NCBI RefSeq assembly: GCF_900129985.1
Contig: NZ_FQXN01000001.1
Span: 186,001 to 250,000 of the forward strand
Direction: 5' to 3'
DNA length: 64,000 nt
Source of the DNA: Thermosipho atlanticus DSM 15807
GTDB taxonomy: Bacteria; Thermotogota; Thermotogae; Thermotogales; Fervidobacteriaceae
The stretch's first letter is position 1, and each line of letters begins with the position of its first letter. Shown piece by piece: positions 1 through 8,392 of this stretch. Under the pieces are notes generated by a model. It was not told where the DNA came from. It did no database searches and was given only the letters and a program-made list of their open reading frames with translations. A program made the position numbers and the translations under genes.

Positions 1-1
1 T

Positions 2-484
2 GGAAATAACGGATTAACTATAATAGATATTAGTATACCTACCAATCCTACAATTGTAGGAAATTATAGTGAACCAATAGGATATGGTGTTAATATAGAT
101 GTAGTTGGGGAGTATGCCTATTTAGCGTATGATTATTATGGTTTAAAAATAATAAATATAGCTGTTCCAACTAATCCAACATTAGTAAAGACTTTTGATA
201 CCCCTGGGAATGTTAGAGATATTAAAGTAGTAGGAAATTATGCGTATATTGCTGATGGTAACAACGGTTTAGTTATTTTAGATATAAGTGATCCAACGAA
301 TACAAGCTTGGTAAGTAATTATGACACAGAAGGTTACTCATCAGGCATATATGTGGAAGGGAACTATGCTTATGTTGCTGATGGTAACAACGGATTGTTG
401 ATTTTTGATGTAAGCACTCCATCTGAACCAGATTTAATATCGGATATGGAATGGATTAAAATTTTAGATGTTTGCGCTCAATGA
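2..484 (+). CDS. LVIVD-repeat beta-propeller protein, 3' end only
   Basis: This is the last 160 codons of a gene whose start lies left of the window; it reads in frame from base 2 to a TGA at 482-484. The protein is made of repeats of about 42 residues, each with a core like YAYIADGNNGL followed by VILDISDPTNP. This is the pattern of LVIVD repeats, which fold as a beta-propeller in secreted or surface proteins of bacteria and archaea. The repeat is also visible in DNA: the same 17 bases occur at 251 and 377, exactly 126 bases apart. Signal peptide and domain order cannot be seen. The ligand is unknown; a role at the cell surface is inference from the family. Confidence 0.75.
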   Translation, partial: GNNGLTIIDISIPTNPTIVGNYSEPIGYGVNIDVVGEYAYLAYDYYGLKIINIAVPTNPTLVKTFDTPGNVRDIKVVGNYAYIADGNNGLVILDISDPTNTSLVSNYDTEGYSSGIYVEGNYAYVADGNNGLLIFDVSTPSEPDLISDMEWIKILDVCAQ

Positions 485-840
485 TTAACTAATTAATTGT
501 GTAAGATTCTAAAACTGGGGTGAAGGATTATTTGTATGTTAAATATAAAATTGAAATGTTTAATATTTGTAAATATGGAATTTTGTTTTATGTTTTTGGA
601 GTAGTTATAAAAAAAATCAAAAAGTTAATATTCATTGTTGTAGTTTTTTAAAGGTAGAAAAATAGTAAAAAAAGATAAAACAAAAACATTTTTTCGCTTT
701 TGATGGAAAAGAGAGGTAAAAAATGGTAAAATAAAATTGAAAATATATTTTTTATTATATATACCAACTGAATTTGAACTAAGTTGTTTTAACTGTTTGT
801 ATTGGAATTTTGTTGTGACTTATATTTGAGGAGGATAGGT
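485..840. other. AT-rich intergenic stretch
   Basis: These 356 bases hold no coding region I can support. The sequence is very AT-rich with several A runs. I see no strong hairpin that would end the upstream gene. A weak promoter candidate for the long plus-strand run has TTGAAA at 737-742 and TATATA at 758-763 with a short 15-base spacer. The stretch ends in the ribosome binding site GAGGAGG at about 828-834. Confidence 0.5.
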
Positions 841-1452
841 ATGAACAGAGAAGAGTTGATAAAACGAATAGTAGAAGAAAAAGGTTCAAAAGCTATATCA
901 GATTTAATCAAGCTTTTAGAGGATGAAGATGCAGAAGTAAGAGAAATTGTTTCTGAAACTCTTTTTAAGCTAGGCGATGAAGCGAAGAAAGCTTTGTTGA
1001 AAGAATTTGAGAGAAGAGTGGAAAGGAGAAATAAAAATGATATTACGTTACTTTATATAGTTGATTTATTGGCAGATTTTGGAGAGAAAAGTATTGTAAA
1101 GTCTTTGTACAATATTTTGTCATTATATAGTTGGGAGGAAGCGGAATTAATAATATATGAGGCCCTTTCAAAACTCGGTGAAGGAGAAAAAATTTATGAT
1201 ATTTTAAGATATTTTTTATTAGAAGATTTAGAAAGAAAAAAGCTGGGCCCTCACGCAGCTATGGCTCTTTCGTATATAGATAAGCCTGAAGTTATAAAAG
1301 ATCTAGTTATGGCAATTGATAGTAATGAGTTTAAAGGAGAGGACCTTGAAATTATTAAAAAATCTCTTTCGCAAATTGTAATGAAAAATCCTATGTATCA
1401 TGAAATTTTAATGAAACTCGTCGGGGATAGAATCGATGAATATCTAGGGTGA
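841..1452 (+). CDS. HEAT-repeat protein
   Basis: The 203-residue product is almost entirely helical and shows helix-pair repeats such as AISDLIKLLEDEDAEVREIVSETLFKLG near the N terminus and a second set around residues 125-165, as in HEAT/armadillo repeat proteins, which serve as protein interaction scaffolds. The ATG at 841 is preferred over a TTG at 802 because GAGGAGG lies just ahead of it. The gene stops four bases before the ATG of the polyprenyl synthase gene, so the two are co-transcribed. No catalytic motif is visible and the binding partner is unknown. Confidence 0.6.
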   Translation: MNREELIKRIVEEKGSKAISDLIKLLEDEDAEVREIVSETLFKLGDEAKKALLKEFERRVERRNKNDITLLYIVDLLADFGEKSIVKSLYNILSLYSWEEAELIIYEALSKLGEGEKIYDILRYFLLEDLERKKLGPHAAMALSYIDKPEVIKDLVMAIDSNEFKGEDLEIIKKSLSQIVMKNPMYHEILMKLVGDRIDEYLG

Positions 1453-1456
1453 TGTG

Positions 1457-2488
1457 ATGGATTTCGTGGAGTTTAAAAAGCTGCATTTGGAGAAAATTGA
1501 TTTTTACTTAAATAAAATATTTGAAGAAAAAAAGTTGACTTTGAATAAGGAATTAAGTGAATTAATAGAAGAGGTAAAGAATTTTTCTTTACGACCCGGT
1601 AAGAGGATAAGGCCACTTTTATTTATATTAGGATATGAAGCATACAAAGAAAACGAGGAATTAACGGAAGAACAACTGTATTCCATTGCAGCATCTTTGG
1701 AGATTATGCATGCTTTTTTGCTAATACATGATGATATTATGGATCGTGCTACGATGAGGCGTGGAGCTCCAACTTTGCATCTTTCGTTAAATGCTAAGTA
1801 TATGAATATTGTAAATAATAAAAAAATTGGAGAAGATCTATCAATAGTTTTAGGTGATCTTTTGTTTTTTTATGTATTAAATGTAATTTCAAAAATTAAC
1901 ATTCCGAACTTTCGTGATTTTTTAGAAGCATTTTCAGAGTGTTATATAAGTACAGCTTATGGCCAGCTGCTGGATTCATTGTATTCTTTAAGAAAAAAAC
2001 AAAGGATTAAGGGTATGTCTTTTGAAATTGCTAAGTTAAAAACCGCTTATTATTCTTTTTATTATCCATTTTATCTTGGATATCTAGCAACTAATTCGGC
2101 AAGTAACTTGGAAGAAATAGAAACAATTAAAAAGGCGATTATTCCAGCCGGAATAGCTTTTCAAATAAGAGATGATATAATAAGCGTTTTTGATAAAAGT
2201 TCGGGAAAAACAAATACTGCTGATATTATGGAAGGAAAATATACTTCTTTAATTGATTTGGGTGACTATGATAAAAGTTTTTTCAGTATATTTATTAAAA
2301 GTGAAAAAACTAGTGAAGAGATTCAATTTTTAATTGAGTCAATAAAAAAAAGTAAGGCGTATGATAGAGCATTAGAAAAAATGAATAAGTTATTTGATGA
2401 ATCACTTGAAAAAATTGAGGATTTAAAAATTGATGAAGAATATAAACAACTCTTAAGGGAAATAATAAATACCTTAAGGAGTATTTAA
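1457..2488 (+). CDS. Polyprenyl diphosphate synthase (trans-isoprenyl type)
   Basis: The 343-residue protein belongs to the FPP/GGPP synthase family that condenses isopentenyl diphosphate onto an allylic diphosphate in the cytoplasm, supplying the lipid carrier for cell wall synthesis or quinone-like tails. Both aspartate-rich motifs are present: HDDIMD near residue 93 and RDDII near residue 236, which bind the diphosphates through magnesium. The upstream sequence RPGKRIRPLL near residue 49 is also typical. Chain length cannot be read safely. The second motif is DDIIS rather than DDxxD, a common variant. ATG 1457 is chosen over GTG 1454. Confidence 0.85.
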   Translation: MDFVEFKKLHLEKIDFYLNKIFEEKKLTLNKELSELIEEVKNFSLRPGKRIRPLLFILGYEAYKENEELTEEQLYSIAASLEIMHAFLLIHDDIMDRATMRRGAPTLHLSLNAKYMNIVNNKKIGEDLSIVLGDLLFFYVLNVISKINIPNFRDFLEAFSECYISTAYGQLLDSLYSLRKKQRIKGMSFEIAKLKTAYYSFYYPFYLGYLATNSASNLEEIETIKKAIIPAGIAFQIRDDIISVFDKSSGKTNTADIMEGKYTSLIDLGDYDKSFFSIFIKSEKTSEEIQFLIESIKKSKAYDRALEKMNKLFDESLEKIEDLKIDEEYKQLLREIINTLRSI

Positions 2489-2489
2489 T

Positions 2490-3113
2490 GTGCCAAATTT
2501 TAATAATCATATAAATATAAATATTTTTAGTTATCCACTGGTTATAGCAATCTATAGCTTATTTGTGAAAATATTTGATTATCCTTTGCCCCCAAGACAA
2601 ATAGTTGGTTGGGGTTTTATATTGTTTGTAATTTCTGGAGATTTACCGGATATTGATCATGCTTCTGCTGTATTGCGAAAGATTGTGAAATTGTTTGTTA
2701 TTTTTACAGTTTTTTATTTTGAGTTTACGCGTGGTTATTTTATACGTTTTTTGGGATTAAATTATCTACATATCCCTTATTCTTTGCAAGTTCTGGTAGC
2801 AATTTTGGTTGCTTCTTTCATAGGAAAATTATTTGATTTTATAATCCCAAAACATCGAGGGCCTTTACATAGGATATGGAGTGCTTTTGTGTATGGTTTG
2901 AGTATTTTTTATGGATATTATTATTTATTTTCAGTTATGAAAAATGCGATTTTTCTTGGTATAATATCTACAATAGGTTATTTAATCCATATATTCTTAG
3001 ATAAAAATTTTCGAGAAGTAAATGGAAGATTAAAATTGAAAAGGAAGGGAAAAAATGTTTATAATTGGTATTGGTGGAGGAACAGGTTCTGGAAAAACTA
3101 CGGTAGCAAATAA
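2490..3113 (+). CDS. DUF457-like (YdjM type) membrane-bound metal-dependent hydrolase homologue
   Basis: This 207-residue protein has four to five hydrophobic helices and the family motifs DLPDIDH near residue 50, HRGPLHR near residue 124 and a late LIHIFLD. The D, H and HRGxxH residues match the metal-site pattern of the YdjM/DUF457 family, integral membrane proteins of uncertain activity. It starts at a GTG one base after the previous stop, with AAGGAG correctly placed ahead. Its last 59 bases overlap the start of udk in another frame, so the final 19 or so residues (rich in W, N and K) are encoded by udk P-loop DNA and may have no function of their own. Confidence 0.6.
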   Translation: MPNFNNHININIFSYPLVIAIYSLFVKIFDYPLPPRQIVGWGFILFVISGDLPDIDHASAVLRKIVKLFVIFTVFYFEFTRGYFIRFLGLNYLHIPYSLQVLVAILVASFIGKLFDFIIPKHRGPLHRIWSAFVYGLSIFYGYYYLFSVMKNAIFLGIISTIGYLIHIFLDKNFREVNGRLKLKRKGKNVYNWYWWRNRFWKNYGSK

Positions 3114-3669
3114 AATAAATGAAATAATAGGTAAAGAAAATTGTATTATTTTACCTATGGATAATTATTATCGAGATATGAGTCACATTCCTTTAGAAGA
3201 AAGAAAAAAGTATAATTACGATCATCCTGATATGATTGAATACACATTAATGATAGGCCATCTAGAGCAATTAATTAGTGGCAAAAGTATAGACTTGCCT
3301 GAGTATGATTTTACTCAATATACTAGGACGGGAAATTTTGTTAAATTAGAACCAAAATCTGTAATTATTGTAGAAGGAATTTTTGCGTTGTATTATGATG
3401 ATCTAAGAAAATTTTATAATCTTTCTATTTTTGTTGATGCTGAAAGCGATGTGCGGTTTATTAGAAGACTTGAACGTGACATTAAAGAGAGAGGCCGGAC
3501 AATTGAAAGTGTTATAAATCAATATTTAAATTTGGTTAAACCAATGCATGATGCGTATGTAGAACCCACAAAGAAGTATGCTGATTTAATTATTCCTAAA
3601 GGAGGATTTAATGAAAAAGCCATAGATGTAGTTGTTGAGTTTATTTTTAAGAAATTGGCCGAAAGTTAA
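3055..3669 (+). CDS. udk: Uridine kinase
   Basis: The product phosphorylates uridine (and usually cytidine) to the monophosphate, using ATP or GTP, in pyrimidine salvage. The P-loop GGTGSGKT lies at residues 8-15, and the family sequences NYDHPDM near residue 60, YDFTQYTR near residue 84 and VIVEGIFAL near residue 103 are present. The length of 204 residues matches bacterial uridine kinases. The ATG at 3055 follows AAGGAAGGG. Upp, another salvage enzyme, is encoded at 31382-32008. Confidence 0.92.
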   Translation: MFIIGIGGGTGSGKTTVANKINEIIGKENCIILPMDNYYRDMSHIPLEERKKYNYDHPDMIEYTLMIGHLEQLISGKSIDLPEYDFTQYTRTGNFVKLEPKSVIIVEGIFALYYDDLRKFYNLSIFVDAESDVRFIRRLERDIKERGRTIESVINQYLNLVKPMHDAYVEPTKKYADLIIPKGGFNEKAIDVVVEFIFKKLAES

Positions 3670-3689
3670 AGGCTAAAGGGAGTGGAAAA

Positions 3690-5198
3690 ATGTATTATAA
3701 AGTTTCAAGAGATCCTATTCATTCAGAAGTGTTTATGTATCCTTTGGAGATAATTGCTTCAGATACGAAAGCAATGCAGAGATTAAGATATTTGTCTCAG
3801 TTAGTAGGAGCAGAATATGTTTATCCGGGAGCTACTCATACAAGATTTGCTCACTCTCTGGGAGTAATGCATATTGCAGGAATGTATGCTGAGCATCTTT
3901 TTGATTCTCCCGAAAGAATAAGAATTTTGAGGCTTGCAGGTTTGTTGCATGATATAGGTCATGGTCCATTTAGTCACCAATTTGATGAGATAGTTTATAA
4001 AAAAATGGGTCTTGAGGATGGCCATGATGAATATAGAGAGAAAATTCTTTTGGAGTACATGCCTTTGAAAATGTATGAAGTTTATGAAAGAGCGCCAAGT
4101 AGTTTAAAGAAAGCTGTTTGTGAAGATTTGGAGATTGTGCTTGGTGGATATTCTGAAAATTTGGTTGATGATTTTAGAGAAGTTTTGAAGAGGGTTGTAG
4201 AAATTTTTAAAGGTGAAAGTGAGGGGACTATCGATTTTGCAATCATCCAAGGTCCATTAGGTGCAGACAGGTTAGATTTTGTTTTGAGGGATTCATATTT
4301 TGCTGGTACTAGAGGATTTGGAACAGGTTCTCTTGATAGATTAATAAGAAATTCTTTAATAATTAATAAGGATGAAAGAGATTATCTAGCTTATAATATT
4401 AAAGTTATTGATGAAATATACACTATTTTATTTGGTAGATTTATGATGTATAAAAATGTATATTTTCATAAAACTTCTAGAGCAGCCGACCTTATGATTC
4501 AAGAATTATTGGAACTTGCATATAGACCATTAAAATTAAAAGAAAGAGTAAAGAATTTAGAAGCATTTATGGAACTTACAGACCAAAAAATTATAAATGA
4601 AATAGAAATAATGTTTAATCAAATAGTTAATGAATATTCCTTAGATTCTTTTGAATTTACAAAAAGGGATATTTTAGAGTATAAAATTGATCTTCAACCT
4701 GTGGAATTAGATGTAGTTATGGCTTATGAAATAATTGAGCGATTAAAAAATAGAAACCTTTGGAAAACAATAATTGAGACACCATTTTTTGTAGAAGGTA
4801 TAGATCCTTCTGTTGCAAGTCAAGGATTTGCAATGGATATTTTGCAAAAAATAAGATTTAGACTTGAACGAGCAATTGAAACTTGTGAGGAAACAGATAA
4901 AGAAAAACTTTCAATGATTTTGTCAAATTTTGATGAAATATTCAAAGTTGATACTCCTTATAAACTTTCTTTAGTGCATCCTGAGGAATTTTTAAAAAGC
5001 AATATTTATATTTACGATACTTGGAAAGATCAGATTCTCTCGTTTGATGAATATGTCAAAAATTATCCAGCTTACAATTTGATGAGCAATAACCTAATTC
5101 AAATAGTAAGAGTTTATGTGACAGAAGATATTAGAGAGATATTAGATAAGTACAATATAATCCCAAAAGTTCAAACGTTATTAACTACGAGGTGGTAG
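3690..5198 (+). CDS. HD-domain phosphohydrolase (COG1078-type dNTPase-like)
   Basis: The 502-residue protein has an N-terminal HD domain: the first histidine lies in THTRFAHSLGV near residues 50-60, the HD pair is H87-D88 in LLHDIGHGPFSH, and a final aspartate is in ADRLDFVLRD near residue 190. These are the metal ligands of HD phosphohydrolases such as dGTP triphosphohydrolase relatives. The rest is helical and typical of the COG1078 family. Hydrolysis of dNTPs or another nucleotide is likely from the family; the substrate is not deducible. It is co-transcribed with udk and coaX. Confidence 0.8.
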   Translation: MYYKVSRDPIHSEVFMYPLEIIASDTKAMQRLRYLSQLVGAEYVYPGATHTRFAHSLGVMHIAGMYAEHLFDSPERIRILRLAGLLHDIGHGPFSHQFDEIVYKKMGLEDGHDEYREKILLEYMPLKMYEVYERAPSSLKKAVCEDLEIVLGGYSENLVDDFREVLKRVVEIFKGESEGTIDFAIIQGPLGADRLDFVLRDSYFAGTRGFGTGSLDRLIRNSLIINKDERDYLAYNIKVIDEIYTILFGRFMMYKNVYFHKTSRAADLMIQELLELAYRPLKLKERVKNLEAFMELTDQKIINEIEIMFNQIVNEYSLDSFEFTKRDILEYKIDLQPVELDVVMAYEIIERLKNRNLWKTIIETPFFVEGIDPSVASQGFAMDILQKIRFRLERAIETCEETDKEKLSMILSNFDEIFKVDTPYKLSLVHPEEFLKSNIYIYDTWKDQILSFDEYVKNYPAYNLMSNNLIQIVRVYVTEDIREILDKYNIIPKVQTLLTTRW

Positions 5199-5199
5199 T

Positions 5200-5952
5200 T
5201 TGTTTTTGTTATTTGATGTTGGCAACACTCATACGACAGTGGCTATAACTGATGATGGTAAAAATTTTGATATAAGAAGAATTTCTACAAAGTTACTTCA
5301 AACTGAAGATGAGCTTTTTGTGTTTTTAAGGGGATTTTATGATGTAAAAGTAAAACAGGTGGTTGTTTCTTCGGTAGTTCCAAATATCAATCACGTTTTA
5401 AGCTTTTTTGCTCAAAAGTACGTTGGCTGTGAAGCAGTTTTTGTTGAAGCAATAAAATTTTCAAGGATTAAATGGAACGTTAAGATTCCTGAAGAAATAG
5501 GAGCTGATAGAGTAGCAGATGTAATAGCAGCATATTATGATTATGGAAAAGATGCGATTGTGGTTGATTTTGGTACAGCAATCACAATTGAGGTCCTTAA
5601 AAATGGTATTTATGAAGGCGGAGTAATTATTCCTGGTTTTTCTATGTTAATTAATGCTTTATTTGAAGGAACTGCGAAACTTCCTATGGTAGAAATAAAA
5701 GCAGCTGATAGGTTTGTGGGAAAAGATACAGAAAGTAATATAAGAATAGGTACAATCAATGCTATTATGGGTGGAATAAGATATTTGATAGATAATATTA
5801 AAAAAGAGCAAAAATTCAAAGATGTACCATTAATATTTACCGGAGGACAAGCAAGGTTAATTCAGAATCAAAAGATTTTTAGTGAAGCAATAATTGATTA
5901 CAACCTTGGATTAAGGGGGATCTTCTACTTTTATGAAAGCCTTACTAATTAA
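5200..5952 (+). CDS. coaX: Type III pantothenate kinase
   Basis: CoaX phosphorylates pantothenate in the first step of coenzyme A synthesis. The ASKHA-fold motifs are visible: FDVGNTHTT at residues 5-13, GADRVAD near residue 107, DFGTAITIE near residue 125, and GGVIIPG near residue 147. The 250-residue length fits the family. The start is TTG 5200, with GAGGTGG at 5189-5195. Its last 20 bases overlap the start of the radical SAM gene, so translation is probably coupled. Confidence 0.92.
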   Translation: MFLLFDVGNTHTTVAITDDGKNFDIRRISTKLLQTEDELFVFLRGFYDVKVKQVVVSSVVPNINHVLSFFAQKYVGCEAVFVEAIKFSRIKWNVKIPEEIGADRVADVIAAYYDYGKDAIVVDFGTAITIEVLKNGIYEGGVIIPGFSMLINALFEGTAKLPMVEIKAADRFVGKDTESNIRIGTINAIMGGIRYLIDNIKKEQKFKDVPLIFTGGQARLIQNQKIFSEAIIDYNLGLRGIFYFYESLTN

Positions 5953-7303
5953 TCCTTGGATTGAAGATTTTGCAGCGTATGATTTCTGGCTAAAACCATT
6001 GGGATTGTTGTATGTTGGTGCGTATTTAAAAAAGTTGGGATTTGACGTTTTCTTGATAGATTTAATGAATAGACATGATAAAAATTTAGAAAAATATGTA
6101 AAAGTTCCAAAGGATAAGTTTTATAAAACAGGGAAATTCCCATATACAGAAGTAAAGAAACCTGAAATTTTATCATTTGTTCCACGAAAATATAAGCGAT
6201 ATGGTGCTCCGGAAAAGTATTTTTTGGACAAGTTGAATGAAATAGGTAAAATAGATATCATTCTAGTAACATCAACTTTAACATATTGGTATCCAGGTTA
6301 TTGGGAAACAATAAATTTTTTAAGAAAATACTATGGTAATAAAATTCCAATTATTTTTGGAGGTTTTTATGTTAGAAATTTGCCCTCACATGCCCAAAGA
6401 ACAAACACAATTATTTATAGTGGAAATGATTTAAATAGATTATCTAGTTTGTTAGAAAAATTATTTTCAAAAAATTTTAGAAAGAACTTTATTGATTGGT
6501 TTGAAGATTTAGACCCTGCTTATGAATTATATGACAATTTGGGCTATCTTGTGTTTACAACAACTGTTGGTTGTCCATTTAAATGTTCTTATTGTATTGC
6601 TCATAAAATTTGGAATGGAATGAAATTCAGAAATCCCCATAAGGTTGTAAATGCGATTGAAAAATACGTTGAAAAATTTAAAGTTAGTGATGTTGTTTTT
6701 TTTGATGATGCCATACTTGTTAATTCTAAAAAACATTTCAACCAAATTTTAAAAGAAATTATAAAAAGAAATTTGAAGTTAAATTTTCATCTTCCCAATG
6801 GAATACATGCAAAGATGGTATCAGAGGAAACAGTTGAACTTATGGCACAAGCGAACTTTAAAACAATAAAGCTTGGATATGAGACTGCAGGTGAGCTCCA
6901 ATTGAAAACTGGTGGGAAAGTTAAAGATGAAGATTTAATCAGAGCAGCAAGGATATTTAGAAAGTATGGTTTTACTGAAAAAGAAGTTTCCGCTTACATA
7001 ATGGTTAACATTCCAAATCAAAACCCGGATGACGTTATAAATGCAATGAAAATTTGCAAAAACGAAGGAATTGGTTTTTCTCTAAATGAATTTACACCGA
7101 TTGTGGGGACAGATGATTGGATTAATTTAATAAATGAGGGTAAATTAACTGGTTTGGAAGATCCTTTGTTGTTGAATAATACTGTATTACCGTTTTGGTG
7201 GAAATATGGAATGAATGAGAATATGGTGCAACGTTTGAAAGATTTGGCACGAAAAATCAAGGACGGTGAACTTGTTGACAAATTTAAGGGAAATATTAGT
7301 TAA
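5933..7303 (+). CDS. Radical SAM protein with N-terminal B12-binding-like domain
   Basis: The 456-residue protein starts with a Rossmann-like domain of the B12-binding type (LLINPW, then PLGLLYVGAYLKKLGFDV) but without the DxHxxG cobalamin histidine motif that I can recognise. It continues with a radical SAM core whose iron-sulfur cysteines are C214, C218 and C221 in CPFKCSYC. Proteins of this layout modify small molecules, lipids or RNA; the substrate cannot be told. It overlaps coaX upstream and the M50-like gene downstream by 38 bases. Confidence 0.8.
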   Translation: MKALLINPWIEDFAAYDFWLKPLGLLYVGAYLKKLGFDVFLIDLMNRHDKNLEKYVKVPKDKFYKTGKFPYTEVKKPEILSFVPRKYKRYGAPEKYFLDKLNEIGKIDIILVTSTLTYWYPGYWETINFLRKYYGNKIPIIFGGFYVRNLPSHAQRTNTIIYSGNDLNRLSSLLEKLFSKNFRKNFIDWFEDLDPAYELYDNLGYLVFTTTVGCPFKCSYCIAHKIWNGMKFRNPHKVVNAIEKYVEKFKVSDVVFFDDAILVNSKKHFNQILKEIIKRNLKLNFHLPNGIHAKMVSEETVELMAQANFKTIKLGYETAGELQLKTGGKVKDEDLIRAARIFRKYGFTEKEVSAYIMVNIPNQNPDDVINAMKICKNEGIGFSLNEFTPIVGTDDWINLINEGKLTGLEDPLLLNNTVLPFWWKYGMNENMVQRLKDLARKIKDGELVDKFKGNIS

Positions 7304-7889
7304 TTTAACAACAGGTTTCTTAGCGGTCATTTTAGTGATCTTACCTAGAGAATATGTAAAGGCTTATACAATAACAAAATTGGGGGATCAAACTCCCAAA
7401 AAACTTGGGAGGCTTTCGCTGAATCCTTTTGTTCATCTTGATCCTATTGGAACAATATCATTTATACTTTTTAATTTTGGTTGGTCTAGACCTGTACCAA
7501 CAATACCTTTGAAATCGAGTAAATTAAAAAAAAGTTTATTAATAACTTCTATTATCGGCCCAGTTTTTGGTATAATATTGTTTGTAATATATGGTATAAT
7601 TACAAGAAATATTGATAATAGATATTTATTTCTGATATTTTATAAGGCAACTAAATGGAGTTTAACATATGCGATTTTTTCTATGTTGCCGATACCACCG
7701 TTAGATGGTTCAAGGTTTTTGAGTGCGTTTTTGCCAGGCGAATATATCGAGTGGTATGTGAAATATGAAGTTTATGGTATACTTTTTATGTTGGCATTGT
7801 TATTTATTTGGATTTTACCATTGGTTATGAGTCCATTCGTAGCTTTTATTGAGAATTTAACCAATTTTATTATAAATGGAGGGGGATAA
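7266..7889 (+). CDS. M50 (site-2 protease-like) membrane protein lacking the catalytic HExxH
   Basis: The 207-residue membrane protein aligns by eye with the short M50/S2P-like family: LGDQTPKKLGRLSLNP then HLDPIGTI near residues 46-67, RPVPTIP, and PIPPLDGSRFL with D147. In active members the first transmembrane helix carries HExxH just before the GDxT segment. Here that place reads PREYVKA, so both zinc histidines are replaced (R28 and K32) while the glutamate remains. It is therefore probably a non-proteolytic homologue. The start is uncertain: GTG 7266 or TTG 7272/7275, all behind AAGGA. It is followed directly by a coiled-coil gene. Confidence 0.75.
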   Translation: MNLLTNLREILVNLTTGFLAVILVILPREYVKAYTITKLGDQTPKKLGRLSLNPFVHLDPIGTISFILFNFGWSRPVPTIPLKSSKLKKSLLITSIIGPVFGIILFVIYGIITRNIDNRYLFLIFYKATKWSLTYAIFSMLPIPPLDGSRFLSAFLPGEYIEWYVKYEVYGILFMLALLFIWILPLVMSPFVAFIENLTNFIINGGG

Positions 7890-7890
7890 C

Positions 7891-8145
7891 ATGGAAGAGA
7901 AAATTAGGGAATTAGAAAATGTTATTGAGGAGGTATTGAAGAAGTACGAAGAATTAAAAAAGGAAAACAAAGAGCTTTGGAAGGAGCTAAACGCGACTAT
8001 TGAAAGGGCTAATCATCTAGAACAGGAAAAGAGGGAATTAGAAGAGCTTTTAAGACAAAATGAAGGAACAATTGAGAACTTGCTGGGTAAAGTAAAAAAT
8101 CTTTTAGGTACCGTATCTGAGATAAATGGCGAAGAAAATATTTAA
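7891..8145 (+). CDS. Small coiled-coil protein (ZapB-like by appearance)
   Basis: The product of 84 residues is one long charged heptad-repeat helix from residue 2 to about 70, rich in E, K and L. No conserved catalytic residue is seen. The ATG at 7891 sits behind GGAGGGGG and is preferred to an ATG at 7876 that would lie before that site. The next gene, overlapping by 20 bases, resembles ZapA, so a ZapB-like cell division accessory role is a reasonable guess, but sequence alone cannot separate this from any other small coiled coil. Confidence 0.6.
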   Translation: MEEKIRELENVIEEVLKKYEELKKENKELWKELNATIERANHLEQEKRELEELLRQNEGTIENLLGKVKNLLGTVSEINGEENI

Positions 8146-8392
8146 TCTAGGGCTGCGTAAATTTGTTGTTGAAAGTGACAGCAGTAATGAAGTTTTAGAT
8201 TATATAGAGAATAGACTAGCACAGTTGAATAATAAATATAGTTATCTTTCATCAATTGATGAAAGGTTTCTTGCTATTATCTGTGAAATTTTGGAGAAAG
8301 AATATGGGACGAAATTAACAATTGAACAACTTTTAAAAAAATTACGGAATATTACTACTGGAGGAAGTTCACTTGAAGATAGGTCTATTTGA
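8126..8392 (+). CDS. ZapA-like small protein
   Basis: The 88-residue product has a short N-terminal strand pair (KIFNLGLRKFVVESD) followed by helices with the spacing of ZapA: residues of the YIENRLAQLNNKY type, then FLAIICEILEKEYG. ZapA binds FtsZ filaments in the cytoplasm and helps bundle them. The match is one of pattern, not of long identity, so the call is tentative. The gene is overlapped by the coiled-coil gene upstream and by murI downstream, which fits a division or wall-synthesis setting. Confidence 0.45.
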   Translation: MAKKIFNLGLRKFVVESDSSNEVLDYIENRLAQLNNKYSYLSSIDERFLAIICEILEKEYGTKLTIEQLLKKLRNITTGGSSLEDRSI

